64,000 nt of DNA from CAZHAX01 sp964530325 (GTDB lineage: Bacteria > Chloroflexota > Anaerolineae > B4-G1): positions 37,544-101,543 of the forward strand of contig CAZHAX010000012.1 of the NCBI GenBank assembly GCA_964530325.1. Direction: 5' to 3'. Position 1 is the stretch's first letter; each line of letters opens with the position of its first letter. Below, piece after piece: positions 24,799 to 33,182 of the stretch. The position numbers were made by a program, and so were the translations under genes. Below the pieces are notes generated by a model. It was not told the origin of the DNA. It worked only from the letters and a program-made list of their open reading frames with translations, and searched no databases.

Positions 24799-26067
24799 TC
24801 ACCCGCCGGCCGGGGACAACAGGCTGCGTGCGATCTGACCAGCGCCCAGGATCAACGACACGAGGCCCAGAAGGACAACCCCGCCCGCCAGGCAGCCTGT
24901 GGTGACAGCGCGGACCGGGTCGCCACCCAAGAAGGCCATAGGAGCGTTCTGGAGCATAGGGGCCAGGAGCCAGACCGGCGTGGCAATGGCGGCGGCACCC
25001 AAGAGCAGCATGACCACTCCCGGGCCAAGCCCCTGCCCGCGGGGTGGCGCGCCGAGAACGAAGCGCCGGTCGAGTGGAAGATCGACTGCCCCGGAATCAA
25101 CCGCCTTGAGCAGCTTCCTGGCTGCCCAGACGTACGCGTCTGCCTCGACCATTCGCGAGTGCCACCCGCCGGCGCGCGGATGGTAGTCCCAGGGATTGCG
25201 GATGCACAGGTCGGCAGGGGCGAAGTGCTCCACACGGCGGAAGAAGTTGTTCAGCTGCGCGGGGGTTAGGGCGGCGCTCTTGGTTGGAGCGCCGCTGCCC
25301 GCCTGCATCTCGAGCCACAAGGCGGTCCGGGGCACTCCGATCGTCATACGGATCTGGAGATAGCGGATCGTCTCCCAAGCCGCAAGCGTCCGGCCTCCAT
25401 CGATCGATACGGTCTCCTCGTCCACCTGCAGCTGAGGATCAGGCTTCACGCGCCGGGGCAGCCTGGCGGAAGAGCGCTCCTGGGCCAGCCGAGCCGCCCG
25501 GTCGCCCGCCGGGTCGGCCTGGAAGAGGAAACGCGCCCGGCCGCGGTCGATGAAATCACCGTCGCGAAGGTGGCGCTCGCCGGCCACCGGCTCGCCGTTG
25601 AGGCGCAGGCCTTCGACGGGGCCGGTCGTCAGCCCGAGAGTCCACTCTCCGGGCCTGGCGTAGACGGCGAGGCCGCCGCCGAACAGGTGAATGAGACTAC
25701 CCTGCGGGAGCCAGATCGAGGAGTCGGGTGTCAGCAGGCGCGGGGGGCAGCGTCCTCTACGCACTATGGTCGGCCGCTGCACTGCATCCGCTGCTCGCCT
25801 GCCCGCAGACGGCGCGGCGGCAGCGCCCTGGCCCGCCCGCTCGAGCGCTGCCAGCCCTCTCCTGGCCGCGCTGTTCTGGGGATTGACCTGCAGAGCCTTT
25901 TCCAGGCACTCCCGCCGGAGGTCGGCCGAGTCCACGGCCGCGGACATCCAGACCCAGGCCTGGTCGTCGTCCGGGTTCTGCTTCAGTTCGTCGACCAGAA
26001 GTGCCCGGGCAGCTGCGGCATCGCCAGCCCGGACCAGCCGGATAGCCTCTTCCAGCCTGCTCCCCAA
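24799..26067 (-). CDS. TPR/FHA-like protein with two C-terminal membrane segments
   Basis: A 422-residue protein. Residues 1-80 form a TPR-like pair of repeats (LLVDELKQNPDDDQAWVWMS; CLEKALQVNPQNSAARRGL). About 115-200 resembles an FHA fold (LNGEPV...LRDGDFIDRGRARFLF). A middle beta-rich region (about 215-300) is unrecognised. The C-terminus has two hydrophobic spans (VVMLLLGAAAIATPVWLLAP and the last 40 residues). The start is TTG at 26067, supported by GAGGAGGG about eight bases upstream; no in-frame ATG or GTG is better placed. The FHA assignment is tentative. It heads the operon with radC and the DUF2723 gene. Confidence 0.65.
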   Translation of the reverse strand: MGSRLEEAIRLVRAGDAAAARALLVDELKQNPDDDQAWVWMSAAVDSADLRRECLEKALQVNPQNSAARRGLAALERAGQGAAAAPSAGRRAADAVQRPTIVRRGRCPPRLLTPDSSIWLPQGSLIHLFGGGLAVYARPGEWTLGLTTGPVEGLRLNGEPVAGERHLRDGDFIDRGRARFLFQADPAGDRAARLAQERSSARLPRRVKPDPQLQVDEETVSIDGGRTLAAWETIRYLQIRMTIGVPRTALWLEMQAGSGAPTKSAALTPAQLNNFFRRVEHFAPADLCIRNPWDYHPRAGGWHSRMVEADAYVWAARKLLKAVDSGAVDLPLDRRFVLGAPPRGQGLGPGVVMLLLGAAAIATPVWLLAPMLQNAPMAFLGGDPVRAVTTGCLAGGVVLLGLVSLILGAGQIARSLLSPAGG

Positions 26068-26102
26068 CCCACGCCCTCCTCAGCGATATCCAGCCAGGGG
26101 CT

Positions 26103-26131
26103 ACTATACGCTGGCCTCGGCACGATGTCAA
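26103..26131 (-). promoter_or_regulatory. Promoter of the TPR/FHA-radC-DUF2723 operon
   Basis: On the minus strand, a perfect TTGACA (26131-26126) and TATAGT (26108-26103) are 17 bp apart, 36 bp upstream of the TTG start. Confidence 0.75.
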
Positions 26132-26150
26132 GGCCGGCTGAGGGGCCAGC

Positions 26151-26178
26151 TTGCGCCGGGCGTGCGGCGTGCTAGAAT
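26151..26178 (+). promoter_or_regulatory. Promoter of the GT-C-like pair
   Basis: TTGCGC (26151-26156) and TAGAAT (26173-26178) are 16 bp apart, divergent from the neighbouring leftward promoter. The GTG start at 26204 lies about 20 nt after the predicted start of transcription. Confidence 0.6.
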
Positions 26179-26203
26179 GCCCCCCGGACATCCTTAGGAA
26201 GCT

Positions 26204-27619
26204 GTGAGGGGCGAACGAGTGAGCCGACTTGGTGTACGACTACGGGCGGTCCTGCGCCGGGACGAGTTGTGGCTGTTTGCAGCCTTCGTGCTCGTATACT
26301 GGCTGACAGCAGGAGTGCTCCTTACCGAGCCCTCCGTCGCCCCCTACTATGCCTACCTGGCAGAGTCTTTCCTGCAAGGCCATGCCTACCTGGTCACGCC
26401 CCCGCCGACGACGTACGACCTGATGTTCTTTGAAGGGCATGCCTACATACCCGGCGGCCCGCTGCCGACGCTGGCCTTTCTTCCGATAGTGGCGCTGCGC
26501 GGGGCACCCGTCGGCTTTCCAGATGCTGTTCTGACTTCGGCGTGGGGTGCGCTCAACGTCGTTCTTGTATACACCGTCCTGCGCCGCCTGGCCAGGCAGG
26601 TGGAGGTTCCGCGGGCGGCGAGGCTGGCACTGGCGGTCGTGTTCGGGGCGGGAACCTCCCACTGGTACGTGGCCTCGATGGGAAACGTGTGGAGCACGGC
26701 GCACGTCTGCGCGGTCACTTTCATGTGCCTGTACGCCGTCGAAGTGCTGGGACGGAACCGCCCCGCGCTGGCGGGGCTGTGGCTGGGCCTGGCCGGCCTA
26801 TCCCGCCCTCCCTGCTGGTTCGCCTTCCCGTTCTTCGTCGTTCTGACCCTGGCCGGGGGCAAGGGGCGGGAGGGGGGCAGACGTGCAGCGGGGAAGGTGC
26901 TGGCTTTCGGCAGCGTGATGGCCGCCTGCGTAGGGCTCACCTTGCTCTACAACTATGCCCGCTTCGGCAGCCCGCTCGACTTCGGCTACTCCTACGTGGC
27001 GGGGTCAGAGCAGCTGGTCGAGCTGCAGCGGCTGTACGGCAGCTTCAACCTGCATTTCGCCGGGCGTAACCTGAGCCACATGGTGTGGGGACTGCCCGAC
27101 GTCAGCTGTGAGGCCGGATTCGAGCTGCAGGCGAATCCCGCGGGGATGAGCATCTTCCTCGTTACGCCGCCGCTCCTGTACCTGTTCAAGTCTGTGCAGA
27201 GAAGGCCGCTGAAGCAGTGGGCACGGCTCGTGCGCCACGCCTTCCGCCGCTGCTCCGGGGCGGTCCGATTCCGCGTCGCTGCCCGCCTGTTCCGGCTCAC
27301 CCCGCTCGTTGCGGCGGGCTGGCTGACAGTGTCGAGCGTAACGATCCCGCTGGCGCTCTACCACAACACGGGGGCCTACCAGTTCGGCTACCGGTATACG
27401 CTGGACTGGCTCCCGATCGGCCTGGTGCTGGTGGCGATCGGGATGCGGGGGCGGGTCAGGGGCTGGGGATGGGTGCTCATAGGCGCGGCTGTGCTGATCA
27501 ACCTGGCGGGGACGCTGTGGATCTACCCGGAAGCCAACATGCAGGGCCAGGAGTGGACGGTCTTCTGGTCAGGGGCTGCCAGAAGCGTGTGGGACAGTCT
27601 CCAGGGGCTGGTCCAGTAG
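26204..27619 (+). CDS. Multi-pass membrane protein, GT-C-like (dolichyl-phosphate-mannose transferase type)
   Basis: A 471-residue protein with about ten or eleven membrane segments and an extracytoplasmic loop between the first two (LTEPSVAPYYAYLAESFLQG). The overall form resembles GT-C glycosyltransferases that use polyprenyl-phosphate sugars. The expected early DD/DE pair is not clear, so activity is uncertain. A conserved-looking YHNTGAYQFGYRYTLDWLP sits before the last spans, as in other uncharacterised Chloroflexota membrane proteins. The start is GTG at 26204, with AGGA close upstream. It lies 25 bp before a second membrane protein gene of similar type. Confidence 0.7.
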   Translation: MRGERVSRLGVRLRAVLRRDELWLFAAFVLVYWLTAGVLLTEPSVAPYYAYLAESFLQGHAYLVTPPPTTYDLMFFEGHAYIPGGPLPTLAFLPIVALRGAPVGFPDAVLTSAWGALNVVLVYTVLRRLARQVEVPRAARLALAVVFGAGTSHWYVASMGNVWSTAHVCAVTFMCLYAVEVLGRNRPALAGLWLGLAGLSRPPCWFAFPFFVVLTLAGGKGREGGRRAAGKVLAFGSVMAACVGLTLLYNYARFGSPLDFGYSYVAGSEQLVELQRLYGSFNLHFAGRNLSHMVWGLPDVSCEAGFELQANPAGMSIFLVTPPLLYLFKSVQRRPLKQWARLVRHAFRRCSGAVRFRVAARLFRLTPLVAAGWLTVSSVTIPLALYHNTGAYQFGYRYTLDWLPIGLVLVAIGMRGRVRGWGWVLIGAAVLINLAGTLWIYPEANMQGQEWTVFWSGAARSVWDSLQGLVQ

Positions 27620-27644
27620 GCAGGCTCGGCGCCGGTGGAGAAGG

Positions 27645-29402
27645 GTGAGATTGGATAGCGCAGTCCGGCTGGATCTGGCGAAGCTGCTGGGCAGAGCGGT
27701 GCCGCTCCTGGCGCTGCTCGCATTCCTGGGATTGGCCAGCTGCCAGCTGGAGCTGCCGGGGCTTGACTACGACGAGGCCTTTGACGTCGTGCCCGCCATG
27801 CAGCTGCTGCTCGGCCAGCAGGTCGACACGCTGGCCGGCTCTGGCTTGCGAATCGGCGGCACCACGCTGCCGGTGATGGTGATGGACTACAAAGGCGTGG
27901 TGCATACCTACTGGGCGCTGCCCTTCCTGTGGTCGCTGGGAATCAGCACTTTCGCGCTTCGACTCTCCTGCCTCTTCCTCAGCCTGCTGACGCTAGCGGC
28001 AACGTATCGGTTCGCCCGGCGGGCCTTCGGCGGCTGGGCGGCCGGCGCCACTGTGCTGCTGGCGGCAACAAACCCCTCATTCATCTTCTGGAGTCGGCAG
28101 GGAGTTCTGTGGACGAACGCGATGCTCGCCTGTGGGATGGGCGCTCTGGCCGCGCTGGGAAGCTATACCCGGGAGAGGCGACGGGTGAGGCTGTGGGCGG
28201 CCGCCTTCCTGCTGGGTCTGGGCCTGAGCGCCAAGCTGGCCTTCTTCTGGTTCCCGGTCGCGCTGGGGGCGATAGGAGCGGCGGCTGCGGCCATCCGGCT
28301 CTGGCGCAGCTGGCGCGAGCGCCTGGCCGGCGACCGGGTGGCCAGGTCGGGGGATTGGCGATCCCTGGCTGCGCTGTGGGGGCCGGCGCTGCTGGCGTTC
28401 CTGTTGGGCCTGGCGCCGGTGCTCATGTACAACGTGCAGACAGAGGGCACGGTGAACCTGATCCGCGACCATTTGCAGACCTCATATTACGGAGTGGAGA
28501 ATCTAGCCTGGCTTGCCAATCTGTCGCTGCGCTGGGAGCATCTCCAGATGCTGCTGGGCAGCACCGGCTTCTGGTACCTGGGCGCGGTGGCCGGAGACCC
28601 CGTATTCCTTAGGGCTTTCTGGATCGGGGCCGCAGTGCTCGTCGTCGCCTCTGCTTGGGGGGCGGTGTCGATCGCCCGGAAGGAGCAGGCCAACCGGAGC
28701 GGAGACGGACAACCGCCTTCCCCTGGGCGGGCCTACGCCGGAGCTCTGCTGCCGCTACTTCCGCTGGCGATGATGGCGCTGATGTTCCTGCAGAGCGGCG
28801 TCACCGTATCCGGGCTGTGGCCCGAGCATTACCTGCTTCTCCTTCCCTTCCCGCAACTCGTCGTGGCACTGGCTGTAGATCGCCTGCGCCGGGTGGCCGG
28901 CGGGCGAAGAGCGGCCACGGTGCTGGCCGGGCTGGCCGTAGGCTTCCTCGTCTGGTGGCAGGTAGGCGTGGCGATGGAGTACCACGTCGCGCTTGCGGGG
29001 ACGGGAGGGCTGGGCGCCCATTCGGAGGCGAACTATGCCCTGGCCGACTACCTGGCGGCGGAGGGCCGGCCGGTGGTGGCGATGGACTGGGGGATCAAGA
29101 TGCAGACGCAATTCCTCACCGCCGGGAAGCTCCAGGTAGTGGAGTGCTTTGGCTACGAGAGCCTGGAGAGCCCGGCGGAGACGTTTGCGGCCTGTGCAGA
29201 GCCCCACCTGGGGCGTCCTGAGACGTGCTACGTCTTCCATTCTCCCGCGGGCACGGTGTTCGCGGGCCGGTTGGAGGCCTTGCAGGAACTGGCCGGCGAG
29301 CGGGGCCTGAGCCTTGTCCTGCGGCAGGAGATCAGGGATCGGCGGGGAGAGGTGATCTTCCTGGTAGTGGAGACTGGGGGCACCAGTGAGGCGGTGCCCT
29401 AG
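27645..29402 (+). CDS. Glycosyltransferase family 39/ArnT-like membrane protein
   Basis: A 585-residue GT-C protein with about 11-12 membrane segments and a soluble C-terminal domain of about 130 residues. The first loop reads LELPGLDYDEAFDVVPAMQL, where the DYDE acids match the catalytic aspartate/glutamate pair of ArnT/PMT-type enzymes. MDYKGVVHTYWALPF and RLSCLFLSLLTLAATYRFAR are the usual second and third segment landmarks. It probably transfers a sugar from polyprenyl phosphate to lipid or protein on the outer face. The start is GTG at 27645 after GGAGAAGG. It follows another GT-C-like gene. Confidence 0.8.
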   Translation: MRLDSAVRLDLAKLLGRAVPLLALLAFLGLASCQLELPGLDYDEAFDVVPAMQLLLGQQVDTLAGSGLRIGGTTLPVMVMDYKGVVHTYWALPFLWSLGISTFALRLSCLFLSLLTLAATYRFARRAFGGWAAGATVLLAATNPSFIFWSRQGVLWTNAMLACGMGALAALGSYTRERRRVRLWAAAFLLGLGLSAKLAFFWFPVALGAIGAAAAAIRLWRSWRERLAGDRVARSGDWRSLAALWGPALLAFLLGLAPVLMYNVQTEGTVNLIRDHLQTSYYGVENLAWLANLSLRWEHLQMLLGSTGFWYLGAVAGDPVFLRAFWIGAAVLVVASAWGAVSIARKEQANRSGDGQPPSPGRAYAGALLPLLPLAMMALMFLQSGVTVSGLWPEHYLLLLPFPQLVVALAVDRLRRVAGGRRAATVLAGLAVGFLVWWQVGVAMEYHVALAGTGGLGAHSEANYALADYLAAEGRPVVAMDWGIKMQTQFLTAGKLQVVECFGYESLESPAETFAACAEPHLGRPETCYVFHSPAGTVFAGRLEALQELAGERGLSLVLRQEIRDRRGEVIFLVVETGGTSEAVP

Positions 29403-29423
29403 GCTCGACGGTTGAGTGCGGAT

Positions 29424-29451
29424 TTGCTGCGGGTTGGCGGGGTGGTATAAT
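29424..29451 (+). promoter_or_regulatory. Promoter of the zinc-ribbon membrane protein gene
   Basis: TTGCTG (29424-29429) and TATAAT (29446-29451) are 16 bp apart, 43 bp upstream of the ATG. Confidence 0.65.
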
Positions 29452-29494
29452 ACGCGTCGCTCGCTAACCAGCAGCCTGTACCGAGGAGTTGTCC

Positions 29495-29971
29495 ATGGAA
29501 GGAATCCTGGAATGGATCCCCGCGCTCCTGACTCTGATGTCCGCCTTCTGCGGCGGAGTGACGGTCGCGCTTGTTGCCGGGACCGCGGTGTGGACATTCC
29601 GAGACATCCGGGCCCGGGCCCACGACGTGCTGGCGCAGATCCTGGCGACGATGCTGGTGGTGATGCTGCCGATCGTCGGCCTGGTCATCTACTTCATGCT
29701 CCGCCCGCGGGAGACGCTGGGCGAGGCCTATGAGCGGTCGCTCGAGCAGGAGGCCCTCCTGCAAGCGATAGAGGAGCCGGAGATCTGCCCGGGCTGCGGG
29801 CTGCGCATTCGGGGTGACTACCTGCACTGCCCCCATTGCCACACCCGGGTCAAGAAGGCCTGTCCCTCCTGTGGCAAGCCGCTCGATCTGCAGTGGACGC
29901 TGTGCCCCTACTGCAGCGCTGCTGTTTCCGCGCAGGCGGTTGACCCACTTCCTCGCGGCGCTGCCGAGTAG
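29495..29971 (+). CDS. Membrane protein with a double zinc-ribbon tail
   Basis: A 158-residue protein with two membrane segments (about 8-33 and 47-69) and a cytoplasmic tail holding four CxxC knuckles: C98/C101, C112/C115, C123/C126 and C137/C140. These form two zinc ribbons (CPGCG...CPHC; CPSCG...CPYC) of the double-zinc-ribbon (DZR) type. The ATG at 29495 follows GAGGAG with six-base spacing, so the in-frame TTG at 29489 is rejected. The gene has its own promoter and terminator. The function is unknown; protein-protein or nucleic-acid binding at the membrane is possible. Confidence 0.85.
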   Translation: MEGILEWIPALLTLMSAFCGGVTVALVAGTAVWTFRDIRARAHDVLAQILATMLVVMLPIVGLVIYFMLRPRETLGEAYERSLEQEALLQAIEEPEICPGCGLRIRGDYLHCPHCHTRVKKACPSCGKPLDLQWTLCPYCSAAVSAQAVDPLPRGAAE

Positions 29972-29998
29972 TGGGACGGCGTGATCTGGACGGAGGAG

Positions 29999-30026
29999 AG
30001 CCCCCGGCGAGAGCCGGGGGCTTTTT
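29999..30026 (+). terminator. Rho-independent terminator after the zinc-ribbon gene
   Basis: AGCCCCCGGC, GAGA loop, GCCGGGGGCT, then TTTT. The U-run is present only for rightward transcription. Confidence 0.9.
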
Positions 30027-30050
30027 CATCTCCGTTGCCGGCGCGCCACA

Positions 30051-31463
30051 CTACTCGACGGCGTGAACCTTGAGCAGATTCGTCTGCCCCTGGCCGAAGG
30101 GGATGCCGGCCGTTAGCACGACCTGGTCCCCTGCCTTGACCACTCCCTGCTCGCGTGCAGCCCTGACCATCAGCTCGACCATGTCGTCGGTGTTGTCGAA
30201 AGGTTCGACTCTTACCGGCTCGACGCCCCAGACGAGCGCCAGGCGCGAGAGCGTCGTGGGGTTGGGAGTGACTGCGACGATAGGGACGCGGGGCCGGTGT
30301 CGAGAGACCATGCGGGCGGTGGTGCCGCTCATCGTTGCGGTGATGATGGCCTTCGCGCCTACGTCGCTGGCGATCTCCACCGCGGCCGAACTGATCGCCC
30401 GCGTGACCTGAGCCCGGCCTCTCTCCTCACCGTGGTCAGGGCTGCGCTGAGGCAGGTGGGCCTCGGCGTTGGCGCAGATCTTGGCCATGGTCTCAGCAGC
30501 GACGACGGGGTACTCCCCGATGGCCGTCTCTCCCGAGAGCATGACGGCATCCGTGCCGTCCAGTATGGCGTTGACTACGTCGGAGGCCTCAGCCCTTGTC
30601 GGACGAGGGTTCTCGATCATCGACTGCAGCATCTGGGTGGCGGTGATCACCGGCTTGGCGGCCCGGTTGCAGGCGCGAACGATTCGCTTCTGGTGGAAGG
30701 GCACCTCCTCGGCGGGGGTCTCGATGCCGAGATCTCCTCTGGCCACCATCACGCCGTCCGTTTCGGCCAGGATTTGGTCGAAGACGCCAAGCGCCTCTGG
30801 CTTCTCGATCTTGGCGACGATGGGAATCCCGGACTGGTGGTCTCTCAGCAGCTGGCGCAAAGCGCGAACGTCATCGGCCGAGCAGACGTAGGACAGGGCC
30901 AGGAAGTCGAATCCGTTCTGGATTGCGAACGCGACGTCCCGGCGGTCCTTGTCGGTTATCGACCCGTAGCACAAGTCCGCGCCGGGTACATTGATACCCT
31001 TACGGGGCTTGAGTTGGCCGCCCGTGACGACCTGGCAGGCCACCCCTCCCTTGCGCTTCCTGCTGCTCACAACCAGCTCCAGCGCGCCGTCGTCGAGCAG
31101 GATGCGCTGGCCAGGGCGCAGAATGCGCAGAACCTCCGGATGGGGAACTGGTACCTCATCCGCCGCTCCCGGGCCGCCACCCTCGGTGAGCATGACCACG
31201 TCGCCAGCCGCTAGATCCAGGCTCCCGCCGGCGAGCTGGCCGACCCGCAACTTCGGGCCCTGCAGGTCGCCCATCACCGCTACCAGCCGGCCTTCCGCCT
31301 TAGCCACCTCTCTCAGCGTGGCTACAGACCGGCCGTGAGTGGCGTGGTCGCCGTGGCCGAAGTTGACACGGGCGACGTCCATCCCGGCGCGGACCAGGCC
31401 TGCCAGGGCTTCGGGCGACTCAGTCGCCGGCCCTATCGTGCAGATGATCTTAGTACGCGGCAT
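30051..31463 (-). CDS. pyk: Pyruvate kinase
   Basis: A 470-residue enzyme converting phosphoenolpyruvate and ADP to pyruvate and ATP, the last step of glycolysis. It shows RTKIICTIGPA at the N-terminus, RVNFGHGDH (substrate arginine and phosphate loop), the catalytic lysine region IPIVAKIEKPEAL, the metal-binding MVARGDLGIE, and the signature TATQMLQSMIENPRPTRAE. A C-terminal alpha/beta domain begins near AISSAAVEIASDVGAKAII. Normal length, without the extra PEP-utilising C-terminal domain of Bacillus forms. It begins 35 bp after the stop of a PPC lipoprotein gene and is the last gene of a leftward run that includes enolase. Confidence 0.96.
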   Translation of the reverse strand: MPRTKIICTIGPATESPEALAGLVRAGMDVARVNFGHGDHATHGRSVATLREVAKAEGRLVAVMGDLQGPKLRVGQLAGGSLDLAAGDVVMLTEGGGPGAADEVPVPHPEVLRILRPGQRILLDDGALELVVSSRKRKGGVACQVVTGGQLKPRKGINVPGADLCYGSITDKDRRDVAFAIQNGFDFLALSYVCSADDVRALRQLLRDHQSGIPIVAKIEKPEALGVFDQILAETDGVMVARGDLGIETPAEEVPFHQKRIVRACNRAAKPVITATQMLQSMIENPRPTRAEASDVVNAILDGTDAVMLSGETAIGEYPVVAAETMAKICANAEAHLPQRSPDHGEERGRAQVTRAISSAAVEIASDVGAKAIITATMSGTTARMVSRHRPRVPIVAVTPNPTTLSRLALVWGVEPVRVEPFDNTDDMVELMVRAAREQGVVKAGDQVVLTAGIPFGQGQTNLLKVHAVE

Positions 31464-31498
31464 TCTGTGGCTCCAACGCCAGGCGGCTGCCCGCTGTC

Positions 31499-33100
31499 CT
31501 ACGGTGAGGACAGCGTCAGCTCGTAGTCACCCCCCTCGTCCCTGTAGAGACAGCGGGCGACGATACGGTACGTGCCGCTTTCAGGCAGCTCGAACCGGTC
31601 GATCAGCGAGTTCCACCCTTCGCCGCCATCGTCATCGCTGGTGAGCTCGTCGCCGCCTGGCCCGAAGAGCTGAAGGAAGGGATCGAGATCCTCGTCCAGC
31701 GCGACCAGCGAGACGGTCACGCTGTCGCCTTCGGTGCCCTCGAAGAGCCAGCTGTGCCGCTCGCCCGGATCGAGTGTAGCGGCAACTGAGTCGCCGATTT
31801 GCAGCAAGTCGTACTCGCCAAGGCCGAGCGACAGCTGGTAGAGGCCGGTCGAATCGCCGAGGCCGGAGCAGATGATCGTGTACGTCCCTGCTTCCGGAAG
31901 CTCGTAGAAATCGATCAACGAGTCGAGCGACCAGCCGCCATCGTCGTCGTCGGCCAGGTACTGATCATCCGGACCGTACAGCTCGAGATAGGGGTCGATG
32001 TCGCCTGCCAGGTCCAGCATGGCGATCGTGACCTGGTCACCCTGCTGGCCGTCGAACGTCCACTCATGTGCTGCGCCGGAGACGAGGGTGGCCGTGAACA
32101 CGTCGCCGTATGCGATCGGGCCTCCGCCCTCCGGTATGTCAGCCACGATTGTCAGTGACAGCGAGTAGTCGCCGTCGCCGGAGAACGCAGAGACCTGGAT
32201 CTGGTAGGTGCCGGCTGCGGGTATGGGGTAGAGCATGATCAGTGAGTCTGTTCCGTCACCACCGTCGTCGTCGGAGTCGAGCAGCTGGCCGTCCTCGTCG
32301 TAGAGATCGAGGTAGGTGTCCAGCTCGTTTCTATCCGCAGCGCTGAGATCAATCGTGGCGTAGGTGCCCCGCTCGGCATCGAAGTACCAGGAGTGGATCC
32401 CATTTCGCTCGAGCGTCGCCTCGACCGTCTGGCCCGGCGCGATAGTGCCCATGTCTACCGACTCCGGGGCCTGCGGGGGTGAGAACTCGACGCTGTCGAA
32501 GATCGCCTCCAGGATCGCGCGGTGCTCTTCCCACTCGTCGACAGGGGCCGCGGCGATGGCCATCCCGGCCACATTGTCGCTGTAGGCCGCCCCCACGAGC
32601 AGGTAGATGGGCGGGTCGGTGCAGGGGCCTTCGGCGCGGGCCCCGGGAGTGTCGCCGAAATAGGTCGCCTCGGCGTCGCTCAGGTCGCAACCGCCTTCGT
32701 CGGCCATCATCTGGGCGATCACTGCATCGATCATATCCTGCGGCTCATCCAGTCCGCCGGGGCCCGCCAGGTCCTCCGGCAGAAGGGACACAGCTGCGAA
32801 GACCGGCGTCTCCGCTGGATCGCCGTCCATGAGGGCGTCATGACTCTGGGCCAGAAAGACCGTCCCGCCTTCGCTCTCATACACCCAGCCCTCCGGGTAC
32901 AGGAGGCTTATGCCGGAGCGCGGGTCGCTGAGCAATTCCATCTCTCCCGCATCCCTGGTGGGCGTTCGAGTGGGCGCCGTGGGCCGCGTCGGCGTAGGGG
33001 TGGCCCCGTCCGGTATGAGCGGGCAGACGCTGCATCCCAGGCCCGACAGGAGCAGTATAACTCCTGCCCCGGCTATCCAGACTCTAGTCCTGTTGCTCAT
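31499..33100 (-). CDS. Secreted PPC-domain lipoprotein
   Basis: A 533-residue exported protein. A basic N-terminus and hydrophobic stretch lead to a lipobox-like LSGLGC (C23). A Thr/Pro linker (TPTPTRPTAPTRTPTR) follows, then a domain of about 150 residues of unknown type (SDPRSGISLLYPEGWVYESE). Three pre-peptidase C-terminal (PPC) beta-sandwich repeats end the protein. Each repeat has D-x-Y/F-L-x-L-Y/F, an acidic DDDGG loop probably binding calcium, and a P-x-x-GTY strand. The ATG at 33100 has a strong AAGGAGG and is preferred over longer readings. It lies between eno and pyk, 82 bp after eno, which is unexpected for a surface protein. Confidence 0.85.
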   Translation of the reverse strand: MSNRTRVWIAGAGVILLLSGLGCSVCPLIPDGATPTPTRPTAPTRTPTRDAGEMELLSDPRSGISLLYPEGWVYESEGGTVFLAQSHDALMDGDPAETPVFAAVSLLPEDLAGPGGLDEPQDMIDAVIAQMMADEGGCDLSDAEATYFGDTPGARAEGPCTDPPIYLLVGAAYSDNVAGMAIAAAPVDEWEEHRAILEAIFDSVEFSPPQAPESVDMGTIAPGQTVEATLERNGIHSWYFDAERGTYATIDLSAADRNELDTYLDLYDEDGQLLDSDDDGGDGTDSLIMLYPIPAAGTYQIQVSAFSGDGDYSLSLTIVADIPEGGGPIAYGDVFTATLVSGAAHEWTFDGQQGDQVTIAMLDLAGDIDPYLELYGPDDQYLADDDDGGWSLDSLIDFYELPEAGTYTIICSGLGDSTGLYQLSLGLGEYDLLQIGDSVAATLDPGERHSWLFEGTEGDSVTVSLVALDEDLDPFLQLFGPGGDELTSDDDGGEGWNSLIDRFELPESGTYRIVARCLYRDEGGDYELTLSSP

Positions 33101-33182
33101 TGCCTTCCTCCTTATGCCCCGGGGGCTGCTGGCCGCCCAGCCACTACTGGTACGGTTCTGGGCGTCGAGAGAAACCCGGCGT

